64,000 nt of DNA, from the NCBI GenBank assembly GCA_036960605.1, contig JBALXI010000014.1, forward strand, positions 1-64,000, given 5' to 3'. The position numbers and the translations under genes were made by a program. Shown in pieces: positions 1 to 8,278 of this stretch; within the stretch, counting starts at the first letter, position 1, and each line of letters starts with the position of its first letter. The DNA is from Oleispira sp036960605 (GTDB lineage: Bacteria; Pseudomonadota; Gammaproteobacteria; Pseudomonadales; Oceanobacteraceae). The notes under the pieces are model-generated. The model had not been told where the DNA came from and ran no database searches. It worked only from the letters and a program-made list of their open reading frames with translations.

Positions 1-400
1 ACTATCGTCACAAGCATTAGCAAGTTCATCGTGCCTGAGGGCAAAAATAAGTAAATCAGAGTTGTTAAAGCATGCACAGATTTCCCGTGTTGCTTATGAC
101 GTAAGCTCGAAGCCACCTGCTACGATCGAATGGGAATAAAGCTCCGCTTTATTCGACTGTGCAGCTATTGACCTACGAAGCACGCGCAGCGAGCGGTCAA
201 TAGCGGAGACGCACAGGCCGGCGGACACTACAAGGATGTACTCTAGAATATATTTCAACGCAGTATTTTGCGTTTTAAATCGTTCGCTCAATAAAAAACC
301 AATACCTTTCGTATTGGTTTTTTTATGCCTGTAATTTATCATGTTGATCCAGTCAAGGAAGTATCTCTTAATTTAAGAGTCTGTAACGAGTCGTATCTCA
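1..400. other. Non-coding region with nested inverted repeats
   Basis: No convincing gene is seen here. Positions 134-154 form a perfect 9-bp hairpin (GAATAAAGC, 3-nt loop). Positions 157-216 form a larger nested stem: CTGTGC (157-162) pairs with GCACAG (211-216), and TATTGACC (166-173) pairs with GGTCAATA (195-202). A minus-strand frame through 94-342 would end in SIVAGGFELTS, a tail I recall from spurious small ORFs in other genomes; this suggests a dispersed structured repeat rather than a gene. The element class is not recognised. Confidence 0.5.
293..324. terminator. Bidirectional rho-independent terminator
   Basis: A perfect inverted repeat, AAAAAACCAATAC and GTATTGGTTTTTT around a CTTTC loop, has a run of T on the plus strand and the complementary A run on the other side. 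It can terminate transcription in either direction and insulates the GNAT gene from whatever lies to the left. Confidence 0.75.
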
Positions 401-853
401 ATGAAAAATGCAGTCAAAAATATCACCTACCAAATCTACAATTCAAATAACAAAACTGACCTGAATATAACCCCCATCCAATTCACTCAGCTCCTAAAAA
501 ATTCCACTCTAGGCGAGCGTCGCCCAATAAAAGACCAAGAATGCTTGGCAGGCATGCTCAATAATAGCAACCTAATCATCAGCGCATGGGACCAAGAAAA
601 CCTAATCGGCATATCCCGCTGCATCACAGATTTCCATTACTGCTGCTACCTATCCGACTTAGCGGTCGATCAAAAATACCAAAGCCAAGGCATTGGTAAA
701 GAGTTGCAAGTGCAGACTCAAAAACAACTAGGTCCAAAATGTAAATTAATCTTAATTTCAGCCCCAGTCGCAAACAATTATTACCAAAAAATAGGCTTCA
801 CAAATAATGAACGCTGCTGGGTTTTAAATCGAGATGAGTCAATAAAGACATGA
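401..853 (+). CDS. GNAT family N-acetyltransferase
   Basis: A 150-residue single-domain protein of the GNAT acetyl-CoA-dependent acyltransferase superfamily. The acetyl-CoA-binding motif A is clear at about residues 92-100 (KYQSQGIGK, the Q-x-x-G-x-G/A loop), preceded by the beta-4 strand LSDLAVD. The closing NNYYQKIGF (about 125-133) is the usual C-terminal GNAT motif. The substrate cannot be read from the sequence. Codon use looks different from its neighbours, with many C-ending and CTA/ATA codons where adjacent genes prefer T-ending codons and TTA/TTG, so recent transfer is possible. No good Shine-Dalgarno sequence precedes the ATG. Confidence 0.85.
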   Translation: MKNAVKNITYQIYNSNNKTDLNITPIQFTQLLKNSTLGERRPIKDQECLAGMLNNSNLIISAWDQENLIGISRCITDFHYCCYLSDLAVDQKYQSQGIGKELQVQTQKQLGPKCKLILISAPVANNYYQKIGFTNNERCWVLNRDESIKT

Positions 854-937
854 TTTGACCTTGGTTATTATTTGACTGTAAAGTCGGCTTTTAATATTCT
901 GTAGGGCTTTCAGTATTAATTTCATCGAGTAAATTTC

Positions 938-1849
938 ATGACAACAACCCCCGTGTTAATTGGCTTCGCCTGCGCCATTGCTGCGACTGTTTTATGGTCA
1001 GGGAATTTCATTGTTGCGCGAGGTCTTAGTGATGCGATTGCACCTTTGAGTTTGGCGTTCTGGCGCTGGGTCGTGGCTATCTTGGTTTTGTTCCCTTTTG
1101 CTATTAAACCGTTATTAGCCCAGAAATCCTGGTTGAAAGAGAATCTTGGTTATTTAAGTATTGTCTCTTTGCTGGGTGTGACGTTATTCAATTCGCTTAT
1201 TTATTACGCAGGGAAAACCAGTAGTGCGATTAACCTATCGTTGATCGCGATTACTTTTCCTGTTTTTATATTGCTGTTATCACGGATTTTTTTGGCAGAA
1301 GCAATTGGTTGGAACAAGTTAGTCGGAATTGTTTTCGTCGCCGCCGGTATCTTGTTATTAATTAGTAAGGGTGAGATATCAGTATTAACGGAGTTAACCT
1401 TTTTTCAGGGTGATGTTTGGATGCTAATGGCATCGCTGATATTCGCAATTTATTCGATGTTATTGAAGCGAAAGCCTGCTGGAATCAGTGTGCCTGCATT
1501 TCAATTAGCCAGCTTTGCTTTAGGCTTGGCTTTTCTATTGCCCTTTTATTTATTAGAGTTGTATTTTGGAGTCGGCTACCGCTTTGCAGGCTCAACTGTG
1601 TTGAGTATCTTATATGTTGGGATTTTTTCCTCTTTGCTAGGGTTTATTTTGTGGAATAAAGCCATCGAATCTATCGGGGCGGTGAATGCAGGTATCGTAT
1701 ATTACTTACTGCCGGTCTTTAGTGGCATATTAGCCATTTTAATCTTGGATGAAGTGGTAACGAGTCTGCATCTGTATAGTCTTTTTCTGGTCTTGTTAGG
1801 TATTTTAATCGCTGTGGTTTATAGCCCTAAAAAGGTAATCCAGTCGTGA
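938..1849 (+). CDS. EamA/DMT family transporter
   Basis: A 303-residue, very hydrophobic protein with about ten predicted transmembrane segments arranged as two EamA repeats. The N-terminal WSGNFIVAR stretch is typical of drug/metabolite transporters that export small metabolites or amino acids across the inner membrane. Repeat one spans about residues 10-145 and repeat two about 160-298, ending in a short basic tail. The length is normal for the family. It stands alone between genes of unrelated function. The substrate is unknown. Confidence 0.88.
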   Translation: MTTTPVLIGFACAIAATVLWSGNFIVARGLSDAIAPLSLAFWRWVVAILVLFPFAIKPLLAQKSWLKENLGYLSIVSLLGVTLFNSLIYYAGKTSSAINLSLIAITFPVFILLLSRIFLAEAIGWNKLVGIVFVAAGILLLISKGEISVLTELTFFQGDVWMLMASLIFAIYSMLLKRKPAGISVPAFQLASFALGLAFLLPFYLLELYFGVGYRFAGSTVLSILYVGIFSSLLGFILWNKAIESIGAVNAGIVYYLLPVFSGILAILILDEVVTSLHLYSLFLVLLGILIAVVYSPKKVIQS

Positions 1850-1975
1850 TTTATTCCAAATAGACTTATAGAATCGTTTGCTTAAACGCATCAGTTCTTT
1901 ATGGCGGTTTCCTTTGCGCCCCTTTAAATCGAGGCATATCCTTACAGGGTAACGAGATTTTTAGGAGAGGTACTT

Positions 1976-2479
1976 ATGTCTATGGCTCCCAGTATTGAAA
2001 CTCATTTAGGGCGAACCGGGATTGATTTTAATTTGATTCCGCATCCTCATTCTGGCAGTAGTTTACAAGCTGCACGGCTTGCCCACGTTGCTCCGAAACA
2101 CGTTGCTAAAGCGGTCATGACTCATGATGGTGATACTTACCGTCTCTGTTTAATTCCCTCGACGCATCGCTTGGTAACTTCTTGGTTGAATGAGCATATG
2201 AATGGTCATTTCCGTTTAGTGATGGAGCAAGAGTTGGCCGATTTATTTGCCGATTGTGATCTTGGTGCGGTACCTGCATTAGGACAGGTATATGGATACC
2301 CGGTAATTTGGGACTCTGCGTTTTCCACTATGGATGAAATATTCTTTGAGAGTGGTGATCATGAGAATCTTGTCAGGGTTGATAAAGGTGCATTTATGCA
2401 ACTAATGGCGGGGCAAGAACAGGATAGAATTAGCTGTGAAAATGATGAGTATGAGTTTAGAGATGAGTTGGTGCATTAA
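1976..2479 (+). CDS. YbaK/EbsC-family aminoacyl-tRNA deacylase-like protein
   Basis: A 167-residue protein with the YbaK/ProX fold that hydrolyses mischarged aminoacyl-tRNA in trans. The conserved lysine lies in HVAKAVM (K45) and the substrate-pocket loop is LGAVPALG (about 96-103), equivalent to the family's G-x-x-P-x-G loop. The start is supported by AGGAGAGG a few bases upstream. Length and motif layout fit freestanding bacterial editing domains. Which misacylated tRNA it clears cannot be told from sequence alone. Confidence 0.85.
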   Translation: MSMAPSIETHLGRTGIDFNLIPHPHSGSSLQAARLAHVAPKHVAKAVMTHDGDTYRLCLIPSTHRLVTSWLNEHMNGHFRLVMEQELADLFADCDLGAVPALGQVYGYPVIWDSAFSTMDEIFFESGDHENLVRVDKGAFMQLMAGQEQDRISCENDEYEFRDELVH

Positions 2480-2600
2480 GGATAATTGCGGGTAATGAAG
2501 TGTCGTATTACTCACCTTTAGGCTTAAAAGTGGTTATAATCCGTTAATATTTTAATTCACCTCTATCGCTTAGGTAGAGGGTTATTAACGGAATATCTTG

Positions 2601-3128
2601 ATGAAATTACAAACCATCGATAAAGCTCTTTATCGAAAACGCCTTAATATCGCTTTAGTCGCGAGTGTGGCTGTATTATTGATTACCTCTTTAAGTGTTT
2701 CGAATATTCTTATTGCCTTATTGGGTAGTGATGTCGAAGGTGAAAACTTTTGGTGGAATGTATGGGGGGTTATTGCCGGTGCTTGTATTATTGCCGGTTT
2801 GTTTAAAATAGTAGCTGCTAAGCCGTTTATGGCAGAAATAAACTATGTTCGTAACTTAAAGAAAGAAATGAATCGTATTTATCGCAGTTCGAAGAAATTG
2901 CAAATAGCGCTTGAAGCTAATGATAAAAACGCGATAATTATTAGCTATTTTAATTTTCAGGCGTCGAAGCAGGTTTATCAGCTAGATAATAATACCTTAA
3001 CCATAGATGAGCTGAATGAGAAAATTAGAATACTTGATAGGAAGATAGAATCATTAGGCTTGGATATATCAGTAGAAGATTACAATCCTAATCTTCTTAA
3101 TCAGCTGGGTAAGAATCAAGAAGACTAG
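2601..3128 (+). CDS. DUF3087 family membrane protein
   Basis: A 175-residue protein beginning MKLQTIDKALYRKRLN, which matches my recollection of DUF3087, a gammaproteobacterial family of unknown role. Two hydrophobic helices (about 17-40 and 50-72) are followed by a long charged, probably coiled cytoplasmic region. A TTG codon three bases upstream is in frame, but ATG at 2601 is the natural start. A TATAAT-like hexamer at 2535-2540 and a small hairpin (2560-2580) lie in the leader. It converges on the phasin gene, with only nine bases between stops. Confidence 0.75.
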   Translation: MKLQTIDKALYRKRLNIALVASVAVLLITSLSVSNILIALLGSDVEGENFWWNVWGVIAGACIIAGLFKIVAAKPFMAEINYVRNLKKEMNRIYRSSKKLQIALEANDKNAIIISYFNFQASKQVYQLDNNTLTIDELNEKIRILDRKIESLGLDISVEDYNPNLLNQLGKNQED

Positions 3129-3137
3129 GTTTACGCC

Positions 3138-3521
3138 TTAAGCAGCTTTGGTTTTCTTCTTTGGGTTTAAAGAGGCTTGAGTATCCGCTGAAGCTAAGGA
3201 AGACTGCCAAATAGACTCTACATTACCAAAGAACTCTTGCGTCAATTCAGTTAATGCCTTGCTATCATCCAGGATCTTCTCATTGAGAGATTCTGTGATG
3301 CTTGACTGCTCACTGGCAAATTCTTGCAGATCTTCAACTCCATTTATTTCAATCGCTTTCTTAACCTGTTCTAAGCCTATTTGAGAGTAGCTGTTAATAG
3401 CATTTAGTTGAAAGTTAGCAAGCTTTTCTAGGCTTGTTAGCCATAGCGAATTGATTTGCAGCCATGGTTGATATTGGCTTTTCAATTGTTCAGAAACAGC
3501 GTTGATTAGATCTTCTTGCAT
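3138..3521 (-). CDS. Phasin family protein (PHA granule-associated)
   Basis: A 127-residue, mostly alpha-helical, amphipathic protein with a lysine-rich end (NPKKKTKAA), the usual look of a phasin coating polyhydroxyalkanoate granules. The core of about residues 15-105 (LWLTSLEKLANFQLNAINSY and onward) matches the phasin pattern. CTGGAG lies a few bases before the ATG. The neighbourhood supports the call: an acyl-CoA synthetase is divergently transcribed and an intracellular PHA depolymerase follows, so this is a PHA/fatty-acid locus even though no synthase is in the window. Confidence 0.82.
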   Translation of the reverse strand: MQEDLINAVSEQLKSQYQPWLQINSLWLTSLEKLANFQLNAINSYSQIGLEQVKKAIEINGVEDLQEFASEQSSITESLNEKILDDSKALTELTQEFFGNVESIWQSSLASADTQASLNPKKKTKAA

Positions 3522-3765
3522 GTGATACTCCAGTTGATATTTTATTTGCTTAGCGATTTAATACTAGATTAGTGTTGGAGATTTTCCTGTTGATACGATC
3601 ACTTTCTTATATTTTTTAGTTGTTAAAGGCTTGTGCTGAAAGTAATTAGTAATAAGGCACTTAAAGCGTAAATTGGCCTGACACTTTATTAAAAATACGC
3701 TGTACTATTAGCCAATTATTACTGGGTATATGTTATCTGCTAGCAGCGACTGCAAAGGAATGTCA

Positions 3766-5421
3766 ATGAATGCTAAGGAAATAGGGGTATCAGGTCAGAT
3801 GATGGCAAGGCCATTATTAATATCCGATCTAATCGAGTACGCAGCCAGTCATCATGGTCAACAAAAAATCATCAGTAATCGCCTTGAAGGAGATGTGCAT
3901 AGTTATAACTATGCAGAGGCTCTATTACGTTGTAAACGCTTAGCCAATGCGCTATTAGTCTTAGGTGTCAAAGAAGGAGATCGAATAGGTACTTTGGCAT
4001 GGAATGGCTACCGCCACTTTGAGTGCTATTACGGTATTTCAGGTATTGGAGCAATTTGCCATACCATCAACCCTCGCCTTTATAGCGAACAGATTGAATA
4101 TATTATTCAGCATGCTCAAGATAGTTATCTTTTTGTTGATGCTTGTTTTCTTGCTTTGCTGGAGCCGATTGCAGATAAACTGATTTCGGTTAAAGGCATT
4201 GTGGTGATGATAGACGGGTCGCAAATGCCTGCTAGCTCATTAAATAATATTATTAACTATGAAGAGCTGATTGCAGAGCAAAGCGATCAATTAACCTGGC
4301 CAGATTTTGATGCTGATAGTGCTGCTTGCCTTTGTTATACCTCAGGCACAACGGGAAACCCCAAAGGGGTTTTATATTCTCACCGATCAACTGTTATGCA
4401 CGCTTTTGCTAGCCGTAATCCTGATGCGCTGAATATCTCTTCCGATACTGTGGTTATGCCTGTTGTGCCTATGTATCACGTTTGTGCTTGGGGAATTCCC
4501 TATATTGCCCCTATGTCAGGAGCAACACTGGTATTGCCTGGGCAGGGTATGGCAGGGGAAGATCTTTATCGCTTAATTGATTATGCCAAGGTTGATTTAA
4601 TGCTTGGAGTGCCGACAGTTTGGCTGGGCTTAATAGAATATTTGAAGGCAAATGATTTAATCATCCCTTCGGTAAAAACGGTGGGCGTCGGCGGAGCCGC
4701 TTCGCCAAAAATTTTAGTGGAAACTCTCGACAAAGATTATGGTATTTATTTATTACCGATTTGGGGGATGACGGAAACCAGCCCGTTAGCGACGCTTGGG
4801 GTGAAGAGAAAAGTAATGAGTGAGATGACGGATGATCAGCGTTATAACATTCAGACCTCTGCTGGTAAGCCTATGTTTGGTATCGATATGGAAATATTTG
4901 ATGAGGATACTAATTTGCCTCTAAAGCATGATGGCAAAGACCGTGGTTTATTAAGAGTTCGTGGACCTTGGGTTTTAAATAGCTATTACAAGTCGGATAA
5001 GTCTGATTGTTTTATTGAAGATCAGCAGGGCAGGATTTGGTTTGATACGGGTGATATTGCCACGATTGACGAAGATAGCTATTTAAGAATTGTCGATCGC
5101 GCTAAAGACGTTGTGAAATCCGGTGGGGAGTGGATCAGTTCTATTGATTTAGAAAATGCTGCTCAGGGTTGTGAGGGAATTATAGAAGCTTGCGTAATTG
5201 GTGTTAAGCATTTGAAGTGGGATGAAAGGCCAATTTTGTTTATTGTGGCGAAAAATGAACATTTAAAAAAAGAAACTATCTATAAATACCTTTCCGATAA
5301 AGTCTCGAAGTGGTGGTTGCCTGACGATATTATCTTTGTTAATCAGTTACCTCATACCGCTACGGGAAAATTGCAAAAGCGAACCTTGAGAGAAAAGTAT
5401 TGGAACTATTTACTTGATTAA
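3766..5421 (+). CDS. Medium/long-chain acyl-CoA synthetase (AlkK-like)
   Basis: An ATP-dependent fatty-acid:CoA ligase of the AMP-forming superfamily, about 551 residues. The P-loop-like motif YTSGTTGNPKG is at about 191-201; WGMTETSP, the hinge region WFDTGD and the C-terminal lysine motif TATGKLQKRTLR are all present. The N-terminus (GQMMARPLLISDLIEYA) resembles AlkK-type medium-chain enzymes. In-frame ATGs also occur at 3730 and 3760, but AAAGGA sits six bases before 3766, so that start is preferred. Divergence from the phasin gene suggests that it feeds fatty acids into beta-oxidation or PHA monomers. Confidence 0.88.
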   Translation: MNAKEIGVSGQMMARPLLISDLIEYAASHHGQQKIISNRLEGDVHSYNYAEALLRCKRLANALLVLGVKEGDRIGTLAWNGYRHFECYYGISGIGAICHTINPRLYSEQIEYIIQHAQDSYLFVDACFLALLEPIADKLISVKGIVVMIDGSQMPASSLNNIINYEELIAEQSDQLTWPDFDADSAACLCYTSGTTGNPKGVLYSHRSTVMHAFASRNPDALNISSDTVVMPVVPMYHVCAWGIPYIAPMSGATLVLPGQGMAGEDLYRLIDYAKVDLMLGVPTVWLGLIEYLKANDLIIPSVKTVGVGGAASPKILVETLDKDYGIYLLPIWGMTETSPLATLGVKRKVMSEMTDDQRYNIQTSAGKPMFGIDMEIFDEDTNLPLKHDGKDRGLLRVRGPWVLNSYYKSDKSDCFIEDQQGRIWFDTGDIATIDEDSYLRIVDRAKDVVKSGGEWISSIDLENAAQGCEGIIEACVIGVKHLKWDERPILFIVAKNEHLKKETIYKYLSDKVSKWWLPDDIIFVNQLPHTATGKLQKRTLREKYWNYLLD

Positions 5422-5456
5422 AAGAATTGTTTAAAAGACGTTTTATTAATCGTTAG

Positions 5457-5497
5457 CGTTAACGGGATTAGAACTTTTAATTCCGTTAACGTTTTTT
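5457..5497. terminator. Convergent bidirectional terminator
   Basis: A long inverted repeat, CGTTAACGGGATTA against TAATTCCGTTAACG with a 7-nt loop and a single G-T pair, is followed by TTTTTT on the plus strand. It lies between the converging acyl-CoA synthetase and PHA depolymerase genes and can serve both. Confidence 0.8.
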
Positions 5498-5521
5498 AAA
5501 TACTTAATTATTAACGATCAA

Positions 5522-6745
5522 TTACTGATTGTGTTGCTTAATAAAGTCTTTGATTATCGGGGTGATGCTCTCTCTAAATTTTCGACCATTAAATATACCG
5601 TAATGTCCAACGTCTGCTTGTTCGTAATGTTTCTTTTTATCGGCTGATAAATTGTGGCATAGATTCAGCGCGGCGGATGTTTGTCCGCGACCGGTAATAT
5701 CATCGTTTTCCCCTTCAATGGTGAGTAGCGCAGTTTTCGTTATTGCGCCTAAATCGATTACTTTACCTTGGTACTCCATGGTGCCATTGGGAAGTTTGTG
5801 TTCTAAAAAAACTTTGCGAATGGTGTCTAGGTAGTAATCTGCTGGCATATCCATAACGGCAAGATATTCATTATAAAACTGTCTGTGATCTTCAGCACTA
5901 TCGCCATCACCTTTGACCAAGTCGTCGAAGAATTTGAAGTGCTTGTTGATGTGGCTATCCATGTTCATGCTTAGAAAAGCAGAAAGCTGAATGAAACCTG
6001 GGTACACCGCTTGGCCTTGGCCTTCAAAGCCCGATGGAACCTTACAAATTACATTTTTCTCAAACCATTCCAAATCTTTACCACCTGCGTAGTCATTCAC
6101 ATCGGTAGGGTTGATGCGCACGTCTATGGGGCCTCCCATTAATGTTAATGATTTAGGTAGGTTGCGACTTTTTTCTTGATACATAACTGCGAGTGCGACC
6201 ATGGCAGGTACGCAGGGTTGGCAGACAGCGATGACATGGGTATCTGGGCCAAGGAAGTTTATAAATTCAATAAGGTAGGTAACGTAATCATCAAAACTGA
6301 AGCTGCCTGCGCTCAATGGAATATCACGAGCATTGCGCCAATCCGTAATGTAGGTTTCATGGTCGGGTAAGAATTCTTTTGCTGTTGAGCGCAGTAACGT
6401 TGCGAAGTGGCCAGATATAGGCGCAATTAATAAAACCTTAGGGTGTGCTGTTTGAGGTTTAGCTCGTTCAAAGTGCAGTAGATCGCAATAAGGTTTCTGA
6501 TATACGACATGTTGTTTAATTTTCACTTTTTTCTTGTTAATAGTGGTGCTGTCTAGATCCCATTTAGGTTCTTCGTAGTTTGTCGTTAAGCGTTCGAATA
6601 GTTCGATCGAGGCAGAGGCCGTACGAAAATATGGGTGGTCGGCAAAGGGATTGATCGGGTGTGATACCAGTTGCCGAGTTATGTTTGCCATCTCATGCCA
6701 AGGTTGGATCATTTTCATATATTGAGCATTTAATTCATACAGCAT
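5522..6745 (-). CDS. phaZ: Intracellular polyhydroxyalkanoate depolymerase
   Basis: A 407-residue alpha/beta-hydrolase that mobilises native PHA granules. Instead of a Gly-x-Ser-x-Gly lipase box it has VCQPCVPA with the nucleophilic cysteine at about residue 175, the hallmark of the PhaZa1-type cytoplasmic depolymerases. Other family stretches are visible: HFATLLRST, the ITDW-NARD region, LLTIEGENDDITGRGQT and QADVGHYGIFNGRKFR, which carries the catalytic histidine. A GTG three codons upstream is in frame, but AGGTGG lies five bases before the ATG at 6745, so MLYELN is the better start. It acts with the phasin at 3138-3521. Confidence 0.92.
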   Translation of the reverse strand: MLYELNAQYMKMIQPWHEMANITRQLVSHPINPFADHPYFRTASASIELFERLTTNYEEPKWDLDSTTINKKKVKIKQHVVYQKPYCDLLHFERAKPQTAHPKVLLIAPISGHFATLLRSTAKEFLPDHETYITDWRNARDIPLSAGSFSFDDYVTYLIEFINFLGPDTHVIAVCQPCVPAMVALAVMYQEKSRNLPKSLTLMGGPIDVRINPTDVNDYAGGKDLEWFEKNVICKVPSGFEGQGQAVYPGFIQLSAFLSMNMDSHINKHFKFFDDLVKGDGDSAEDHRQFYNEYLAVMDMPADYYLDTIRKVFLEHKLPNGTMEYQGKVIDLGAITKTALLTIEGENDDITGRGQTSAALNLCHNLSADKKKHYEQADVGHYGIFNGRKFRESITPIIKDFIKQHNQ

Positions 6746-6940
6746 TAGGACCACCTGGTTAACATTTAATCAATGTATCAATTAAAGCCTAGTCAGGGTG
6801 GCGCAATAAGATGTAATTAAATGTACGTAGCTAGATTTAACTGAAATATACAGAGAGGTTTTAATAGCTGGGGTGTGGGATTCATATCAAGCCATGTTGC
6901 GGGAATGCGAACATGGCAATGAATATAAGGTTTTGTCGGC

Positions 6941-7807
6941 TTATGCCGCAGACTTATCGCGCTTTAATACGACATAAGTAAACAAGGAAGCGCTGGCAAA
7001 CATAAAGAGGCTGTAGATGCTTGGTGCTATCGACATAGCGCTGCTTTCTAGTAAGCCCGAGGTAATCAGTAGCGCAAGAGTTCCGTTTTGCATGCCGACT
7101 TCAAGGGTGATTGCTCGCGACTGAGCTTCTTTGTTTAATAAGAAGCGACCTGCGAAATAGCCAAGGGTCATTGTGCTGAGGTTTAAAATGATAACGGCAG
7201 GCCCTGTGGCGATTGCAAAGTCGATCAGCTTCTCACCTAAATTAATGCAAATGCTGATGATGATAAAAGCGAGCACGGCCATTGAGAACCAACTGACGTA
7301 GGTTTCAGAGCGCTTAGCAAAATCTGACCATTTAGCACGAACACCCATGCCGATTATTACGGGAATAACCGTCACAGCCATCAATTTAATCCAGGTGCTG
7401 ATAATGGGGAGTGCAAACTGCTCACCTTCACTGCCATAAAAATTAATTGCCCAAACGGCTAATAAAGGAATGGTGAAAGGCGTGATAAAGCCGATTACCG
7501 CGGTTAGTGATACCGATAAGCCGACATCCGCTTTAGCTAAATAGCTATAGAGGTTTGAAGTCGCACCGCCTGGGCATAATGACAGAATAAATAAACCAAT
7601 GGCGAGCTCGCCAGTTAAGCCGGTCAGTGCAATAACCGAAATGGCAATTAATGGCAGAATCAGCATTTGGCAGATAGCGCCGACTAAAAATGCTTTGGGC
7701 TGTTGAAGGACACGCTTAAAATCTGCAGGAACTAGACTTAAGCCAACGCCGGTCATGATCAATATGATCGCGATCGGCAAAGCTACTTGAGTTAGGGTTT
7801 GAAACAT
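6941..7807 (-). CDS. Bile acid:sodium symporter (BASS/SBF) family transporter
   Basis: A 288-residue polytopic membrane protein of the SBF fold with about nine to ten transmembrane segments. LCPGGATSNLYSYL (about 98-111) and EVGMQNGTLALL (about 238-249) are the two discontinuous-helix motifs that bind sodium and substrate in this family. Bacterial members move organic anions such as pantoate or other carboxylates; the substrate here is unknown. The gene stands alone on the minus strand, upstream of and divergent from the ribosomal-protein operon. Confidence 0.87.
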   Translation of the reverse strand: MFQTLTQVALPIAIILIMTGVGLSLVPADFKRVLQQPKAFLVGAICQMLILPLIAISVIALTGLTGELAIGLFILSLCPGGATSNLYSYLAKADVGLSVSLTAVIGFITPFTIPLLAVWAINFYGSEGEQFALPIISTWIKLMAVTVIPVIIGMGVRAKWSDFAKRSETYVSWFSMAVLAFIIISICINLGEKLIDFAIATGPAVIILNLSTMTLGYFAGRFLLNKEAQSRAITLEVGMQNGTLALLITSGLLESSAMSIAPSIYSLFMFASASLFTYVVLKRDKSAA

Positions 7808-7886
7808 CGATTTAATCCCGTTTATTTTTATAGTGGTTACTTTTTAGAGGTTCAGATTACATCGGGTCAGTAGAGGCTGCAAGCTA

Positions 7887-7915
7887 TTGGATTCGCTAAC
7901 GAATTAGTGTAGAAT
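7887..7915 (+). promoter_or_regulatory. Sigma-70 promoter of the rpsP operon
   Basis: TTGGAT (7887-7892) and TAGAAT (7910-7915) are separated by exactly 17 bp. The discriminator is GC-rich (GCGCG), as in growth-rate and ppGpp-controlled stable-RNA and ribosomal-protein promoters; that regulation is inferred. The transcript should begin near 7921-7923, within the palindrome that follows. Confidence 0.75.
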
Positions 7916-7920
7916 GCGCG

Positions 7921-7940
7921 ACCCATGAATTTTCATGGGT
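7921..7940 (+). promoter_or_regulatory. Perfect 20-bp palindrome at the rpsP mRNA 5' end
   Basis: ACCCATGAA and TTCATGGGT form a perfect inverted repeat around TT, followed by TAAAAATTT. It sits where transcription from the 7887-7915 promoter should begin, so it could form a 5'-terminal mRNA hairpin that stabilises the message, or be an operator. Confidence 0.5.
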
Positions 7941-8003
7941 TAAAAATTTACGGTAGGCAATATTAACACCTACCCACATAAAACGATCGGAGCGAAATAT
8001 TTT

Positions 8004-8255
8004 ATGGTAGTTATCCGTTTAAGCCGAAGTGGCTCAAAAAAGCGTCCTTTTTATCATCTTTCTGTTGCAGACGAACGTAACCCACGTGACGGTCGATTTA
8101 TCGAGCGCGTTGGTTTCTTCAACCCTGTAGCACGTGGTTCTGAAGAAGCACTACGTGTTGACGCTGAACGCGTTGAATACTGGATGAGCAAAGGCGCACA
8201 GCCTTCTGCCCGTGTTGCTAAGTTATTAAAAGATAACGCTAAAGCACAAGCGTAA
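8004..8255 (+). CDS. rpsP: 30S ribosomal protein S16
   Basis: An 83-residue basic protein starting MVVIRLSRSGSKKRPFYHLSVAD, the diagnostic N-terminus of S16, a small-subunit assembly protein. Length and the RFIERVGFFNP segment match the family. It is the first gene of the conserved rpsP-rimM-trmD-rplS operon, 24 bases before rimM, and is transcribed from the promoter at 7887-7915. CGGAGCG precedes the ATG. Confidence 0.97.
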   Translation: MVVIRLSRSGSKKRPFYHLSVADERNPRDGRFIERVGFFNPVARGSEEALRVDAERVEYWMSKGAQPSARVAKLLKDNAKAQA

Positions 8256-8278
8256 TCTAGCTTTCACCGGGGAATATC

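Noticed and set aside
94..342. 82-codon minus-strand frame ending SIVAGGFELTS
   Set aside because: It overlaps nested inverted repeats and a terminator, has no Shine-Dalgarno sequence and resembles spurious ORFs of dispersed repeats; treated as a structured non-coding element.
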